Assembly: GCF_021134715.1 (NCBI RefSeq)
Contig: NC_060019.1
Coordinates: 8,556,001 to 8,620,000 of the forward strand
DNA length: 64,000 bases
Source of the DNA: Daphnia pulex
Taxonomy: Eukaryota; Arthropoda; Branchiopoda; Diplostraca; Daphniidae
Direction: 5' to 3'
This document shows, in pieces, positions 12,726 to 26,062 of this stretch. The notes below the pieces were generated by a model, which saw nothing but the letters and a program-made list of their open reading frames with translations, had not been told where the DNA came from and did not search any database. Within the stretch, counting starts at the first letter, position 1; every line of letters starts with the position of its first letter. The position numbers and the translations under genes were made by a program.

Positions 12726-13922
12726 TTTGATTTTCTACATAACACCAAACTCGTTTTATCACTGGTAATAACGTTGAATTCAATGTTTGACATTTCTACT
12801 GCAATTGGCAGTCGCCATGTTTCCCTTTAAAACGGTCATCGATAGGGTGCGTTCACAACTTGAGAGACTGTGCGCATAAATGCTCAAGGGATTTCAATTT
12901 TCAATCACAAATCGCAATCACTCACAAACGCACAAACATACACAAATACACAGTGCACAACTTCACATACGAAGATACGAGACGAAGACGACACGAACAC
13001 ACGACTTGCACACGAGTTATCGATGTTTTTCGAAAGACATTTGTAGGCCTATTGAGAAATTGACTTATCTCTTTGATAACAAAAAAAAAAAGCGAGATTC
13101 TAAAAATTTGCAATATAATAAGAAAAGCTAGCAAGGGGCGGAAAAATCTACGGAATTTTATCTAGAATATATAGACTAATTTTTTCTAAGCACCGGCCAG
13201 TTTGCATAGCATAATTCGATTAGGAAGTGATAACACCAACATTTATTAACTAACTGATATTCTTCATAAACATTTGCTCAAGAAACAAGTGATTTATTTC
13301 ATTATCCGAAATTTAATTTTATGGATATTTTACGATTGCAAGAGGCAAGGAATCGAACGCGCTGTGGTGATATTCATTGAGAGATAAGTGCACTGTGGAT
13401 TTTATTTTATTCGAATCACAATATTTTCAGTAAAATAAAGTTGTTCCACTATGAAATGGAAATCCTTTGCCATGGAATTCCATACCATTCTGCAAATCAA
13501 TTTTCAGATTATTTCAAAACAAAATTTTTTTAAAAAAGTAAAAACATTCAAAGCAGCTGGTCAGTTCTTAAGGAAACGCTCCCGCGCGCCGCAACAAGAT
13601 ATGATTGGTTAATCGAAGTGACATCTATTGACAGCGACAAACAATAGAACGAAAAATAAATCAACAAAACAAACAAACCTAAACAAGCCTACAACGTCTT
13701 CGTTTCTGAAAGCATTTTGCAGTTTCTTTTTTATTAACTTTGTTAGTTGTTACAAAAGGACATTTATCAGTCGTCTTACTGCTTTCTAACCTGAGAGAAC
13801 TCTGAGGTTTTTACTTGGCACTTTTATTATGTGACACGACGATATCTCGTCGTGGTTCAGTTTCAGTTGTAAACATTAACGCGATAAACTTTATTTCATT
13901 ACTTACAGGCATTCTGTTTAAC
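12726..13922. promoter_or_regulatory. Shared divergent promoter region, Sbf and TMEM272
   Basis: The 1.2 kb between the start codons of Sbf (-) and the TMEM272-like gene (+) has no supported reading frame. It is A/T-rich and should carry both promoters and 5' UTRs. No TATA element is obvious close to either start. Confidence 0.45.
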
Positions 13923-15086
13923 ATGAATGACAGAATTATTACAATTTCAAATGAATCTGTAAGTATTTTAACATCAGTATTATTTGCATGAGCAAACTGT
14001 CATTCGTTTTCATGAATATTTAGGTGCAATCTCATTCAACACCTACCGAATCTCAGCCTCATGAAATTAACACCTCAATCACAATCAATGCTACAGATGA
14101 ACAAACTTCACCGGAAGGCTTAAATCAACAGCAGAGATTATTTGAACCACCTCTTCCTCCACCTGCTACAATAATAGCCAGAGTGGATTCACATCAACCT
14201 CCTCCAAGTTATGAAGAAATTAATGATCCTAATGGTACCAACAAAATGTTTAATAAAACAATTTTTTAAGAAAAAGAATTAATAATGATTCTCTTGTTTT
14301 AAAGTTCCCCCTCCGTCATACGATTCGTTATTTGGGCGAGTACGAGAGGTTAGAAAAACATCTCGTGGTTTCGTCGATTTCATAAAAAATCTGTTTTTCT
14401 TCCTGCTTGGAAAAAGTATGCTTTCCTTCTACCTACAACCTTCGTTCCGTTTTTCCCATTCAATAACTAAAGCATATCATTTATCAACATAGTCGGTCTG
14501 ATGATAGTTATCGGAGTAACGATTCTAATTCCAATTTGTATGCTCGTCGTCGGAGCCGTCTATTTCAATGATTGTCCGGCTGAAAGTCACATTCCAATTT
14601 ACCTAATTGTCGGAGGTGAGATATTTGCTATATTAATTCAACGGCTTTTTATCACCTAAACGTATGACCGTTCAAATTATTCGACACAGGGGCATGTGGC
14701 TTGTTGAAGCAATTCCTATCTTTAAGAGTTCGCTCGCAACAGTCCCGACAGGCTGATCTCGAAGTCCCCGACAGCTCTCTAACAGCATCTGTTCAATCAT
14801 TGATTAATAGTTTCTTGATTTGCTGGTTTTTTACAGGTAATGTCTGCTTAAATGAAAGTTAAGAAATGAAAGTTAATTGACCTACCCTTTTCCAACAGGG
14901 TGCTATTGGGTGTATCGTGTGTATGAACCAAACTATTATGACCAATCCGATTCCAAATATTGTAGTCACGTCTTGTTCTCGTTCGCATTCTGGCTGCTGA
15001 CCTCTACGTACATTTTCGTAGGCGTCGTGATTATATTACTGTGTTGCATCAGCAGCGCGGCTCTCGTTCTGACACGAAATCGTTAG
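13923..15086 (+). CDS. TMEM272-like PPxY multi-pass membrane protein
   Basis: Resembles the TMEM272 family of small multi-pass proteins, whose function is not established. Six exons close in phase: 13923-13958, 14024-14234, 14305-14415, 14493-14615, 14690-14836 and 14899-15086, giving 271 aa. The N-terminal third is disordered and proline-rich and ends in two PPxY motifs, PPPSYEEI and PPPSYDSLFGRVR; the second, next to the first membrane segment, is the family signature. PPxY motifs normally bind WW domains of NEDD4-type ubiquitin ligases. Four hydrophobic segments follow: after the KNLFFFLLG stretch, GLMIVIGVTILIPICMLVVG, the IPIYLIVGGACGLL region, NSFLICWFFTGCYWVY and the C-terminal VLFSFAFWLL...VVIILLCCISS. 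The first exon encodes only 12 residues. A candidate AATAAA poly(A) signal is at 15366. Confidence 0.75.
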
Positions 15087-15888
15087 CCAATGACGGCATT
15101 CCTATAATAGCGCACATGTTATGACTCAGGGAGGGATTGTGCCAAAAAGAAGGTTAGCGACTGTACATAACAGCACCTTATAAGTCAACATTCCTTGGAG
15201 AAAGAATGTCGACCAATTATCACGCACATGATTCTGAATACATTCTTCGAGTAGATTCTCTTTGGTTATTTATATTCATTGACATTTATTAATTCTTGGT
15301 AAATCATTGGTTAACTCAAAAATAATAATATGCTAATATTATTAAAGTACATGAGAGACAAAGATAATAAATGAAGTACACGAAAAGTAAAATAGATCGA
15401 ATGATGAGAAACGAGTGGGTATCTGGTTGTCTGTGCTGACTAACAAATATACGAACGGCTAAACATTTTTCAGATTATTTTGTCAATGAAAAACAGAACA
15501 ACAAGAGGTCGAGAAAAAAAAGATAATAGAGGTATTTAAGCTCCTTATTGGCACAAGCACCGGTTGCGGTTGGAAACGCGAAGAAAAAAAAACTATTGAT
15601 TTGACAACGACAACCAGCGCTGATAAAGTTCATAAAGAAAAATTATCTCTTTGGTTGGTCAGTCGTACAAACGCGTCCGATTCACGACGGACGCATTTAT
15701 AATACGGTCATTCACACACACACACGCACTCTCACACACACACACACACGAAAGGAAATTATGTGAAGTAAAACAAAACCAAAAAAGAACGAGTGGAACA
15801 TTTCTGAAAAATTCAGACGAAGGAGAAGGGTGAGAGTTCAGTGTGATTGAATTAAGGACTAGAATGACGTAATTCATCTTGGCGAGAA
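15087..15888. other. Convergent 3' UTR space, TMEM272-like and PDE2A
   Basis: The two genes converge here. The stretch holds the TMEM272-like 3' UTR (AATAAA at 15366-15371), presumably the PDE2A 3' UTR, and a CA microsatellite. I see no further gene. Confidence 0.5.
15712..15749. repeat. CA microsatellite
   Basis: Interrupted (CA)n tract of about 38 bp (CACACACACACACGCACTCT followed by more CA units) in the convergent 3' region. Confidence 0.9.
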
Positions 15889-18800
15889 TTAATCATTGTC
15901 GTTAGTCAATGTTTCCATTGGCGAAACAACGTGACCATCTTCTAGCGTTATTACCCATTTCTTACGATTGCTGCTTACCGTGTCGACGAGCACACTCAGC
16001 TCCGGGAAGAGTTGAGCAAGCAATCTACAAATAGAATTTAGGAAAATTTTGTTTATGATAGTTCTGAAAATTTGATAAGGATTCGGACGTCACTTACGAG
16101 TAGACGGGAAGAGCGACATCATCGATAAACTGAATTTGCAGAGTAGGTATGCAGGCTTTTTCCCGATCCATCATTTCATCTGGCCGATTTCCCATTTTCT
16201 TTTCTAAATCTCCTTGGGAGAAAAATTCGTGATAAACGAGCAGCTGCAGAAAACAAGGAAGAATTGTAATACAAAAATGAGTTTCTGGCAATATAAATAG
16301 TTTTGAAACATACCGCAGCGTTCTTTGAACTGTTCCAATCTATTGTTGGAGTGGAAATAAAAAAGAAAAATGAGTAATGAAAAAGTTTTTTAATAACTGC
16401 TTTGATTCACCTTTTGTTTGATCTGAAAGATCGGCGGTGGTCATCATCAAGAACAAAAGTAACTGATGGTGATCGGCTCGATTTTTGTCGAAGCCGGAAG
16501 TCGCGAGATCTTCTAATTTCCTGAATATGCTTAAGTGATGCGATACATCAGTGGCTGTGAAAAGGGGAAAACATATTTGTAATAACAACAAACAGATTAA
16601 GGGAAGGAAATAATGTTCAATACCAAGAATAATATCCTGCATCAAATCAAGACACCGGGTGTAATCTCCCGACGACAGGTTTTCAAAGATGTTGCAACCC
16701 AGAGTATTAATAATACACATGGTTTGAGCGAAGTGATGTCGCTGCAGGATATATGCATAACAAATTGGAATGAATAAATTCAATTAAAAATATGAAAGGA
16801 AAAATAACTTGACACCTCCATGACGGATCCTTCTGAACTGTATAGGGCAGCCAGAAGTGAGTTGGAAGCCAGCTGGAACGAATTGGTGGTGCCTCGGTGG
16901 TCAATGTCATGACATAAACTCGATACCAACAAGGCCAAAGCCTCCAAGTCCCTGAGGGTTGAACAAGAACCACGTAATATGTAGCTGAGCCACATGTTTG
17001 CGTTATCATATTCCAAGGAGGGGTTATTACGTCAAATATTCTTGTTGAACCAGTCTGAGCCGCTTGATGAGGACGTAGGTAAAGTGGAACACTGAAAAGG
17101 CGTGCATCCAGTTGTGATAGGGTGGATCACGGTATCCTTTTCGCACCATCAAGACAAACCTACGGCATTTTTCAAAGAGACAATCAATAACGCGATAAAG
17201 AATGTTGATTCAACACGCACGGCAGATGGCGGCAAAGTCAATAGACAACCTGCTGAGTGTTTCTTGATTTATCGACCAGCGTTCCATGAGACCCAGATCG
17301 TGAAACACGGCCACCACAGCGGCCGGCGTCTGGAGCTCTTCCATTGAACGTGGCACGAATTGAAACTCGCAAAAGTTTTTGTCAATGTTGTGCATGTTGT
17401 CCTCGTGAAGTAGTTTGAGCGTTTCCTCGTTCGAAACCTGTCGAAGAAGCACCACAACTTAGGAATGTTTGATTTAGAAAGACAAAGAAAGGCTTCCCCA
17501 AAGCGCCTCAGGTCTTGGCCAGACGATACCTTCATGTGATACATCATTAGCTCGTTACTAAGTCGACTCCGATGCTGTGCGTCTTGCACTTTCTTGTACA
17601 TGAGACCTTTCACGAGAGAAATCCCGCAGTAAATGGAAAAGGACATGGCCGATTCCTCGTCTACCCGCGTAAAGCAAGGAGCACTGGTCTTGTTGCACAA
17701 TTCCGCTACGCCTAGCACGTCATCGCCATCTTTTATCGGGAAACACAAAATATTCCTGTCAACCCAGAGGCAGGAGAAAACAATACAATATCAATCGTGA
17801 TGATTCAAATGTAGTAGATCATAAGTGGAAGTGATTTATTAGAGAGAGAAAGACTCACCTCGTTTTGAATCCGGTGGCTATGTCAATGTCCTTGTAGAAG
17901 AGTGGGTGTGAGTAGGCATCGGCGATATTAAGTAAATGGCCCGTGGTAGCCACGTGACCTAGGATGCCCCGATCAAGGGGAATATCGAGCTGGCGCCTAT
18001 CGGTCGTGCTCCACTGTCCTGACTCGGCGGATGACGACCCATCAAAAACCTTTGCCACCAGACATTTGCGCTGCTTGTCATGCAAGAACAGCGAGCAACG
18101 CTCGGCTTTGGTCAAGTTACGGGCCTGGCTCATAATCTCCTTTAGTAGTTCATCCACATCGTCTATTGATTATCGACATGAAAGAGAGTGAGAGGGAGAG
18201 AGAAAAAGGAAAAAGACATTGAGTGTGAGTGGACTGCCTTTGTTATCCTCGAATGCCCTGCCCCGTGCGACACCTCATCAGCCATATAGCAAGAAGTGTG
18301 TGTGTGTGTGAGTGTACGTGCGTATATACATTTATATATATATAAAAGCAAGTCAGAGAAGTATTAAAGAAACACGTACCCAAGTGAGAGAAAAGATTTT
18401 TGGCCACCGACAGCAGTGATTGGCATTGTACTCGGAGCCGTCTTTCTTCCTCTAGTTCAACGGCACCGACCAGCGTCCCCAAGACCTGCCTGCATAGGGT
18501 CAAAACACACACACACGTCATATAATGAGATCCATGTGCCGTAATGTCGCCATACGGGATCAATAGAATTGTTAGAATAGTTGAAAGGGATGGACAAATA
18601 CAAACATCACAATAGCTGTCAGAATGGTGGGGGAGGGACGTCTGTGTAGTGGGATCATGGATCACGCTTGAATGATAAATAAATAAGCTTACTGAAAGCA
18701 CTGATGCACAGCCTGAAGATCTAGAGAACCAAAAGCATCATGTTCTTCTTGTTTGTTTACAAGAGCCACCACCAGGAAGAAATGGTGATTGTCAGGCCTC

Positions 18801-19362
18801 TTAATCGGCACAAGCATGCAGTCTGAGACAGCCTGGTCTAGTAAACCTTCAAGTGATCCTTGCGAGCTTGGATCCAACCCACCCTTTTCCATCCAGAATG
18901 TGTCATCATTCAATAATCTCATGAACTTGCCATACTCCTGGCTCTGATTGGAACAACAATTTAGAAGATGAACAAAAATCTCTAGCTTTACTGTATGTGC
19001 ATGCCAAACTTACCCATATTTGGACAGGCCCTGGCAATGTTGTCTTTCCAATGACGCTGACAGTCAGACCATAGTTTGGATCTTCATCGTGGGATGGTGG
19101 TGCAAAGGCATGGAACACTGTTTGTGCCTTGGTGACTTCTCCCAACTAAGCATGTCCAGAATGAAATAAAGAAAAACAACCGTAAAACAACTTGAATCAA
19201 AGGTTTTGTGTTTGGCAGACGGTCAAACTGGTTGTGGTGGTGTACATGCTCATTGATGATGATCTGGATGTTGCTGACACTCTGGAATTGGAGCCGGGCG
19301 GCAAGTTTGAATGCATCCGGTGAAGTGCAGTCGCCAGTGTCGAAATCATTGCAGTGATCCAT
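15889..19362 (-). CDS. PDE2A: PDE2A-like cGMP-stimulated 3',5'-cyclic nucleotide phosphodiesterase
   Basis: Hydrolyses cAMP and cGMP; in the PDE2 family cGMP binding to GAF-B activates the enzyme. Exons that close in phase: 19145-19014, 18943-18693, 18489-18380, 18162-17859, 17755-17530, 17437-17250, 17159-17031, 16951-16816, 16741-16624, 16554-16411, 16339-16314 (26 nt), 16243-16098 and 16024-15889. The first exon starts at 19362 and probably ends at 19246 (GTACAC donor), giving about 720 aa. Two GAF domains come first (GAF-B with CSLFLHD...[10 protein letters not shown]...[11 protein letters not shown]), then the catalytic HD domain: [49 protein letters not shown] and [17 protein letters not shown], which carries the substrate glutamine. 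These strings point to PDE2A rather than PDE5, 6 or 11. Mammalian PDE2A is about 940 aa, so N-terminal exons may be missing upstream. Confidence 0.88.
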
Positions 19363-22300
19363 CTCAAAATTGATGAGTCAACGGAAGCTGCTACCAAGAG
19401 ACGAGAGTGGCATCCAAACACACCAGTTAAAAACGACTACTAAAGTATCACACTGGCATTTTCACCATCAGCCTCTCATTTCCCACATCGAGAAAAGAGT
19501 GCAAGGAGCTTGGCTGCTATACTGACGTAATGGTCACTGTAATTAATATCGTCAAACTTGCCCGCCAAGATTAAAAAGTTGATTACTACCCCGCGACTGC
19601 CCTCAATGTGCTTCCGCTGCTGTTTATATCCCTACCCTACGACGACTGACGACCAACAGCGCCACTGTCACGGTATACATATAGCCTACGAATTCGGCGT
19701 GCATGTTATTCAAAGGCCCGGGCCCATTTTTACACACTGCACACGGGTCGGGTCCTCCCTCAGAGCCATCATGTCCCACACGACGTCCCACCAACCCCTT
19801 CAGCCAGTGACTTCAAGCGGGCAACGGAATTCGCCGCTTGGGGTCTCTGTTGTTTCGGCTAAAAAGTCAACGTCGCGGACAAGTCTTGGGGAACGAAAGG
19901 CTTTTTCCCATTATGTTGTAGCCGTCGCCGCCCTCTGCAGCAGACTACGGTCAGTGCACAAATGGATGAATAAGAATCCTGGTTGTTGTTGGCCCTTGAT
20001 ATGTTTCACGTCGGTTCGGGAATAACTGGCACTACTATGTTATATGGAAAAGCAATGGATGGGGATCAGCTTTCAAAAACTCAATTAGGCTCACGCGAGT
20101 GTAGTAGTGTGAAGCTATATAGCTCGCCTGTGTTTGCGCCTGCGTTATAAATTTAGATGTGTGTACACTGAAACAACAATTCGATTTGCTGCTCCGACCC
20201 AGCGCAAACGGTTGGCAAATTCTGATGATATGCGCGCCCAAAATAAGAATCGATCAAAATTCGATCCTCATTATTCGGCCGTCAAGTTTGTGTTGATGTT
20301 ACGTTATCGGTAAGAAATATCGGCCTGAAAATAGGCGATAAATGGGAAGCTTTTTTGAAAAAAAAAAATCTGAAAGGCCCCGACTGACTGCAGGATGCGA
20401 CTCGAGAGAGGAAAAGTCTCTTTTCGATTTCTCCTTTGATGGTCGCGAGCGAAACATTTTTCAAAGGAATAAGAAAAAAATAGAAAAATCAATTGGTAAT
20501 GCATCGGTAATACATTGTTGAGCCCCGCGAGAGAGGTTTATCGATTATTATTATTCTTTTTTTTTCTCTTTTTACCAGCACCGATTCAGTCACTAGGTAT
20601 AGCGTATAGTACCGTGTTACTTTGTAGACGAGTCGCTACAGTGCTCCCAGACTACTCACGCTCCAGCAATCGATTCAATTTGGGAGAGAGAGAAGCGGGA
20701 TAAAAAGGAAAACTCGGCTCCCGAAAATTTCGCACTGAACGTTATTATATATGTACGTCGTAACGGAGCTGAATACAAATCTATATATCGACTGAGATCG
20801 AGATGAAGTAGTAGTCGTCGAAATCTGATTTCCTTACTTCTTGCTCACCCAAATGGGAATGTCTAGTTCATCATTCTTGGCCGGCAAGCAGAGATTGAGC
20901 GCGGTTACCTAGGCGAATATGAAAAGCTCCTCCTGCTGTATATCATGTGCTTTCATGCGCGAGCAATTTACTTCACCCTGCCCACCATCCGCACCACTCC
21001 AAACTTTATTCTTGGTAAGAACAAAAGTAGTGAAAGGAGGCCGTATGACTTAAATCCTCTTGCAACCTACGTAGACAGCCTCTGCTTTCACGAAATTTTT
21101 TTTTTTTTCCCCCGTCCGTTTGATTTACAGTGATTACGTCGAGTGCACGCCAGACCTGTCCCGCCATCTAGAATTGATCAACATGGGGTCCGATATTATT
21201 ATTTTGTTTCTCCTCTTATACTGATATTGTTCCGTTGGAGCATATAAGACTCCTCTTCCGGCACCAACACGTACAATCTTAAGGGGCAGGATGGAAGTGG
21301 TGTGGTCCCGACATCTTTTTGTCGGTTGGTGGTTGGTCGGTCGGTTGATGGTCGGTCGGTCGGGAGAGCACACGCGATCGTTGATAGTAGAGCGTGCGCT
21401 CTGCGAGCCGTTCGAGGTTATGACATCACGCGGCTGCTGCTACTACTGCTGCTGGTAGTACGGCCTACTACTATACATCGGAGAGCATTAAATTCATTGG
21501 GCAAACGTACACACGTCATGTTTGGTTTTCCTCTCTCTCTCTCCCGTGTGGGTTTGAGCCTGTTAAATAAATAAAACTTCAAATGACTGCCGCCGTTTGG
21601 TTTTACAAACGTAATTCATTTAGACGGCGCGTCGTCATTTTGATTCGATTTCCATCAGAACGATGACCCTATCGCGATTGCAACGTGCCGGCTGCTCTAA
21701 TAGTAAATAAGTAGAGCTAGTTATTATATTCCCAGCAACAACACACCGACACACGAAGCATATATAGGCTGCGTTCTTTGGAAAAGCACCGTCCCGATAA
21801 CGATCCCCATTTTTCACGGGAATCGTCGTACACTTTTTGTTTAGCTCTCACACTAGCGTGATAGAGTAGACGGGTCATTACTTATAGTTACTTAGTCGAG
21901 CCTCGGCTTTTTTATTCTCCATCTTCTTTTTACCTCGGCCAATTGTGTCCGCTCGTCGTTTTCTCTTGCGTTGATAAATCAAAAAAGATTGGGGATGCCG
22001 TTCCTCACCATTATGTACCAAAGAAAATGGCCGCCTATCATGCCGAAGCAATCTTTGGCATTCTTTAGCGGGTGGTGGGGTGGAGCGATGAATGTTATTT
22101 CATCTGATGGCGTCTTGACAGTTGAAGCGGGGTTCATATCGATCTGCTTCTCTATCGGTTTTCTCTCTCTCTCTCTCGAGATTGCTGCCAGTTGTGCAGT
22201 TGACAGTGAGCCTCGCGGATTGGCCCTTACCATGACGGTGGCCCAAAAATGCACATATGATGATAATAAACCGGATGGAAAGGAAAGAAGATGGTCGCCT

Positions 22301-25300
22301 GAGAGCAGGAAATTCAGTAAACGAGTTTATCAGACGGCAATTTCTGTTTTTCTTTTTTTTTTCTAGACCGACAGTTGCGAAAGTGCCACCGTCGGTCCTT
22401 CCGGCTTGATGGACCTAACCGACAGCTTTTCGGTTGATCGATAAAGACCGTCAAAGGGGTGGAGAATGACGAAGATGAAAGGCGATTTGATGAGCTTTGG
22501 GAGGGAACAAAAAAATATCAAGTTTTTCTTCCTTCCTTCCGAAGATCGGTCGATGCTGCATATATATTGGATTCCCAACAATAAAGCCCGTCCAATGAAG
22601 GTGAAAAGCCTACTGCACTGTAGGTTCGTTTTTTGGCTTGTGATCCGCTTTTGTGTCGTGTCCCGATATCGAGATATGGCACGAGGACTAGGATGTTCGA
22701 CACTAACCAACTCAGCTGCTCTTGTATCCCCCCCCCCCCCAGTACTATATACTAAACCAGTAGCTATACAATCTAATAACGCATCCACCCCTTTTAAGTC
22801 TACACACATATATATGTGTAGCGAGTGTCTGCTGCCAGGCATTTGCTATCTAGCTGAAGCAATATACGTGTCTTGGGAAAGAAGAGGAAAGGAGTGGCTT
22901 CACTTTGACAACGGCCTTTCCCTTCAGCCCCCCCCCTTATAGCTCTCTTGGTGAACGAACGAAGACGAGCTGCTGCTGCTGCTGTTCAACTCTATCGATC
23001 GCCTCTTTCCCGGCCCTGCTCGTCTAAGCCAATTAATTTCCCAGTGTTTCAGGGGACGAATCAGTAGAGCAGCGTGAGCACAAGAGCCAGCAGTGTGAGT
23101 GTGTAATGATCCTGTGTTTGTTATTACGTTCATAGCTGCTAGCTGCACTATACTGTCCGTTTGATTGCGAACGCAACATCCTACTCCGCTCTTGAAAGTC
23201 TCAGTTCATTCTCCTCCCCCCTTTCATCCTTCATTGTATCCGGACGGAGACAAAAAACCCAAAAAAAAATCAGTTGGGAGCTCACTGGCAGCACTGCTGG
23301 AGTATGTGCTCATCTGTTCGTCACAATGCAATTCGCAATCGTCACCGGGAGCCATGTTTCCAACTTTCCTTTCTCCACTCACGCGAGCTTTAAATATTCG
23401 GCCATATAGCTGGTATAATACCAACGGTAGGCTACCAACTCTAGGTGCTCTGCAGCATAAAAGAAAGACGTGTGTTCATTAACAACTATACAACATCCTC
23501 GGATGAACACCGTCAAGTAATAATCACCGGATGGGGGGAAAAGTTTTCACGAACGAATCAATCGGTAATAGAGAGTCAAAATGACATTTCAAAAAAGCGA
23601 CCATTTTACTTTCGTCTTTCTACAGAAAGCTAGAAGAACAATTTCCTAAAATGTGCAAGGACAAGTTTTCTTGGAGCATCGACAACAATCTCTCCCGGTG
23701 GCTCCCAAGTTGACTTGATCAAGAAACTGGAAATTTTCCGAGCGAAACTTGTACAGGGCGATGGATAAAAAAAAAGTCGAAAAGGTTTAAAAGGGTATAG
23801 AGACATTGGCAACCCAGTGAACCTGAAGACTTGGGACCCGTTGTATGGCTTTTTACGCAACGCCAATATGGAAATTCTTGGTTCAACTAAAGCTAGAGAA
23901 TCGTTTGTGTGCACAAAACACACACACACACACTCAATAGAGCCAATCTAAAAAATGTCGAGAGGATCTATTGAATAGAAGTGCGCTTAAATTCGAGAGA
24001 GAGAAAAAAGAGAGAGACAAGATTTCGCTTTTATATAATGCATATTGTATCTTGCCTCTCAGAAGATGAAACGACTGTGATCCATCTAATCTTCTTTTCT
24101 TTCCTCCCCCGTCTGCTTCCTTGGAAAAAGAAAAACATGCCATAGTCACCCACTCATGCAACCAGGTTACACGTAGGAGACGAATATAAAAGGAGCCCGT
24201 GGGAACACATCACCTCGTGACATCAACCTGACTGTCACATGCAGAAAAAACAAACAAAAAAAAAACATGTCGAAAATAAAAATTGTACGAAGAAGAATAG
24301 GCTATAAGCATGATCAATTTTAAAAAAGAAGAGTAGTATTAACATCGCTTTTTACAGGCGCTATGTGTAACTACATGGTAATAGAACGAGAGAAACTCAA
24401 GTCATCGTCATTCACGACATTTTCGTGATTGGGGAGGAGCGGCTTCATCCGCCCCGATTAGTAATCAGCTTAGTGGCGGTGTGGGTATAAAGTTGCACAA
24501 CTTTTGCCGTGACAGATAAGGGTATTAACGATTCATTCCCATTTGAATTAAGCTGGAATTAAGGATGGGAATACCTTGTCGTCGTGGTCATTGCGGTGAA
24601 AGAAGCCCCCCCCCCCCTCGTTTCCCAGCGCAATTTCTTAATCAGTATTACCTACTTCGTGAATTTGACGTCACTGTTTCGATTGGTTGCAGAACATGTC
24701 GCGTCTACACGTGTAGCCTATGATACGACGCCTGTATAGAAATAATAGTGTTAATATACATGTTCTTATTCGTGTAGTGCAAGTATTGATTGCACACGGG
24801 CACCGGAAAGAGGTCAAAGAACCGTTAAACAAGTTCGTTTGACCATACTGGTTAAAAACGACGGTGATGAAATCGGATGAAATGAGAAAAAACCCCAAAA
24901 CACTGGGTATTTCATCATTCAGGATTCAACTGATTCTCCCAGAATTTATCAAATTTGAGTTGCCACTTTCCTTTCTTATGGGTTGATTACAATTTCTTAT
25001 CAGACTACATAATCGCAACGCGATGTAAAAGGAGGAACAAATTTGAAAAACATTTTTTTAAAGAAGCTGGGAAACAATTTAACGAGAAAAACAAAATGAA
25101 AATAAGGGCAATTTGATGCCCCATTATCCGAACATCAGCATATGGTAAAAAAAGATGGGATCAATTATTATATAACGTTCGCTGCTAGACAAGATGGATC
25201 GAGGGCCCGTAATTGGACATAAAAAGGGGCGATATTCATTTATCGTTCGTTTCTTTTTTGCTTTCTGGCGTTTAATACACTGTATAAGATTAATAAAGGA

Positions 25301-26062
25301 ATACCCAAAGGGGGGCGCACAGTTGAGATAAAAACCATGTTGGTAGTTATTATTTCCGTTCATCGCCGTGACGACATATCGAAACCTAGTTTAGACATTG
25401 CAGTTTTTACAATTTTGTGAATATTTTGACGCATATTTACGTGAAGGAATTGGAAATGGCGAATCTTTCATTCCGAGTATTGTTTTGTTTTCGATCTGCT
25501 GGGCTTGGGCGATTTCAGTATGCAAAGCGTTTGTATATGCGATGGCCTCATTGTTAAATCTAAGAGAATCTTGCGATGTTCTGAATAAGGGGATGGCAAA
25601 CAGAAAGAATAGAGCAAAAGGCAACTCACGCGCTTGACTCGACAATCGTCTGAAGCATCACGCGTGATCGGAAAGCCTGATTAAAGCCGACTCTTTAGCA
25701 CCAGCTGGGGAAAGTTATTCAATATTCACGAGTTAATGTCTTTTCTCCTTTTATGCGTGCCCTTTTCTCTGCTAAGATGAGAAAATGCAGCATCTAGCAT
25801 TTTCGCTCTGTGGTTTGAATTGTAAACTTATTGGATCTATGCGCCAGCTTGTGACCATCTACGAAAGACGTCACAATTGATTTTCGATGTAACGATTTGA
25901 CAATTTCGTTCGGGGGCTGCACAACACGCAACTTTCATCACACACATACGTGAAACAGTGGCGACGGCCTACTGTTTAGGGTTGACCAGAAGCAGACGAC
26001 AAACTGTCACGTGCGCTTCGAATTTTGGTAGCGCGATTCTGGAAGTTTACAACTGGTAAACG
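19363..26062. other. Gene-poor 6.7 kb between PDE2A and SPATA5
   Basis: No supported coding exon on either strand. The stretch holds GA/CT tracts, short CA runs, C homopolymers near 22730 and 24607, GCT repeats near 22971, a full TGACGTCA at 24666-24673 and a GTCGGT-rich segment near 21330-21360. Open frames exist but none resembles a family. The divergent PDE2A (-) and SPATA5 (+) promoters must lie here, and alternative PDE2A first exons are plausible. Confidence 0.5.

Noticed and set aside
19146..19192. PDE2A first-exon donor at 19191 (GTTGTT)
   Set aside because: In frame, but the intron would be only 46 bp with a poor donor; the GTACAC donor at 19245 gives a 100-bp intron.
19558..20025. 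155-codon + strand frame next to PDE2A
   Set aside because: Cysteine- and threonine-rich with no recognisable domain, no splice support and location in presumed PDE2A promoter DNA; treated as chance.
22727..22740. Runs of 10 or more C or G (22727, 24607, 42669, 53435, 61837)
   Set aside because: Possible structured or assembly-prone sites, but homopolymers are common in this sequence and none lies in a coding exon.
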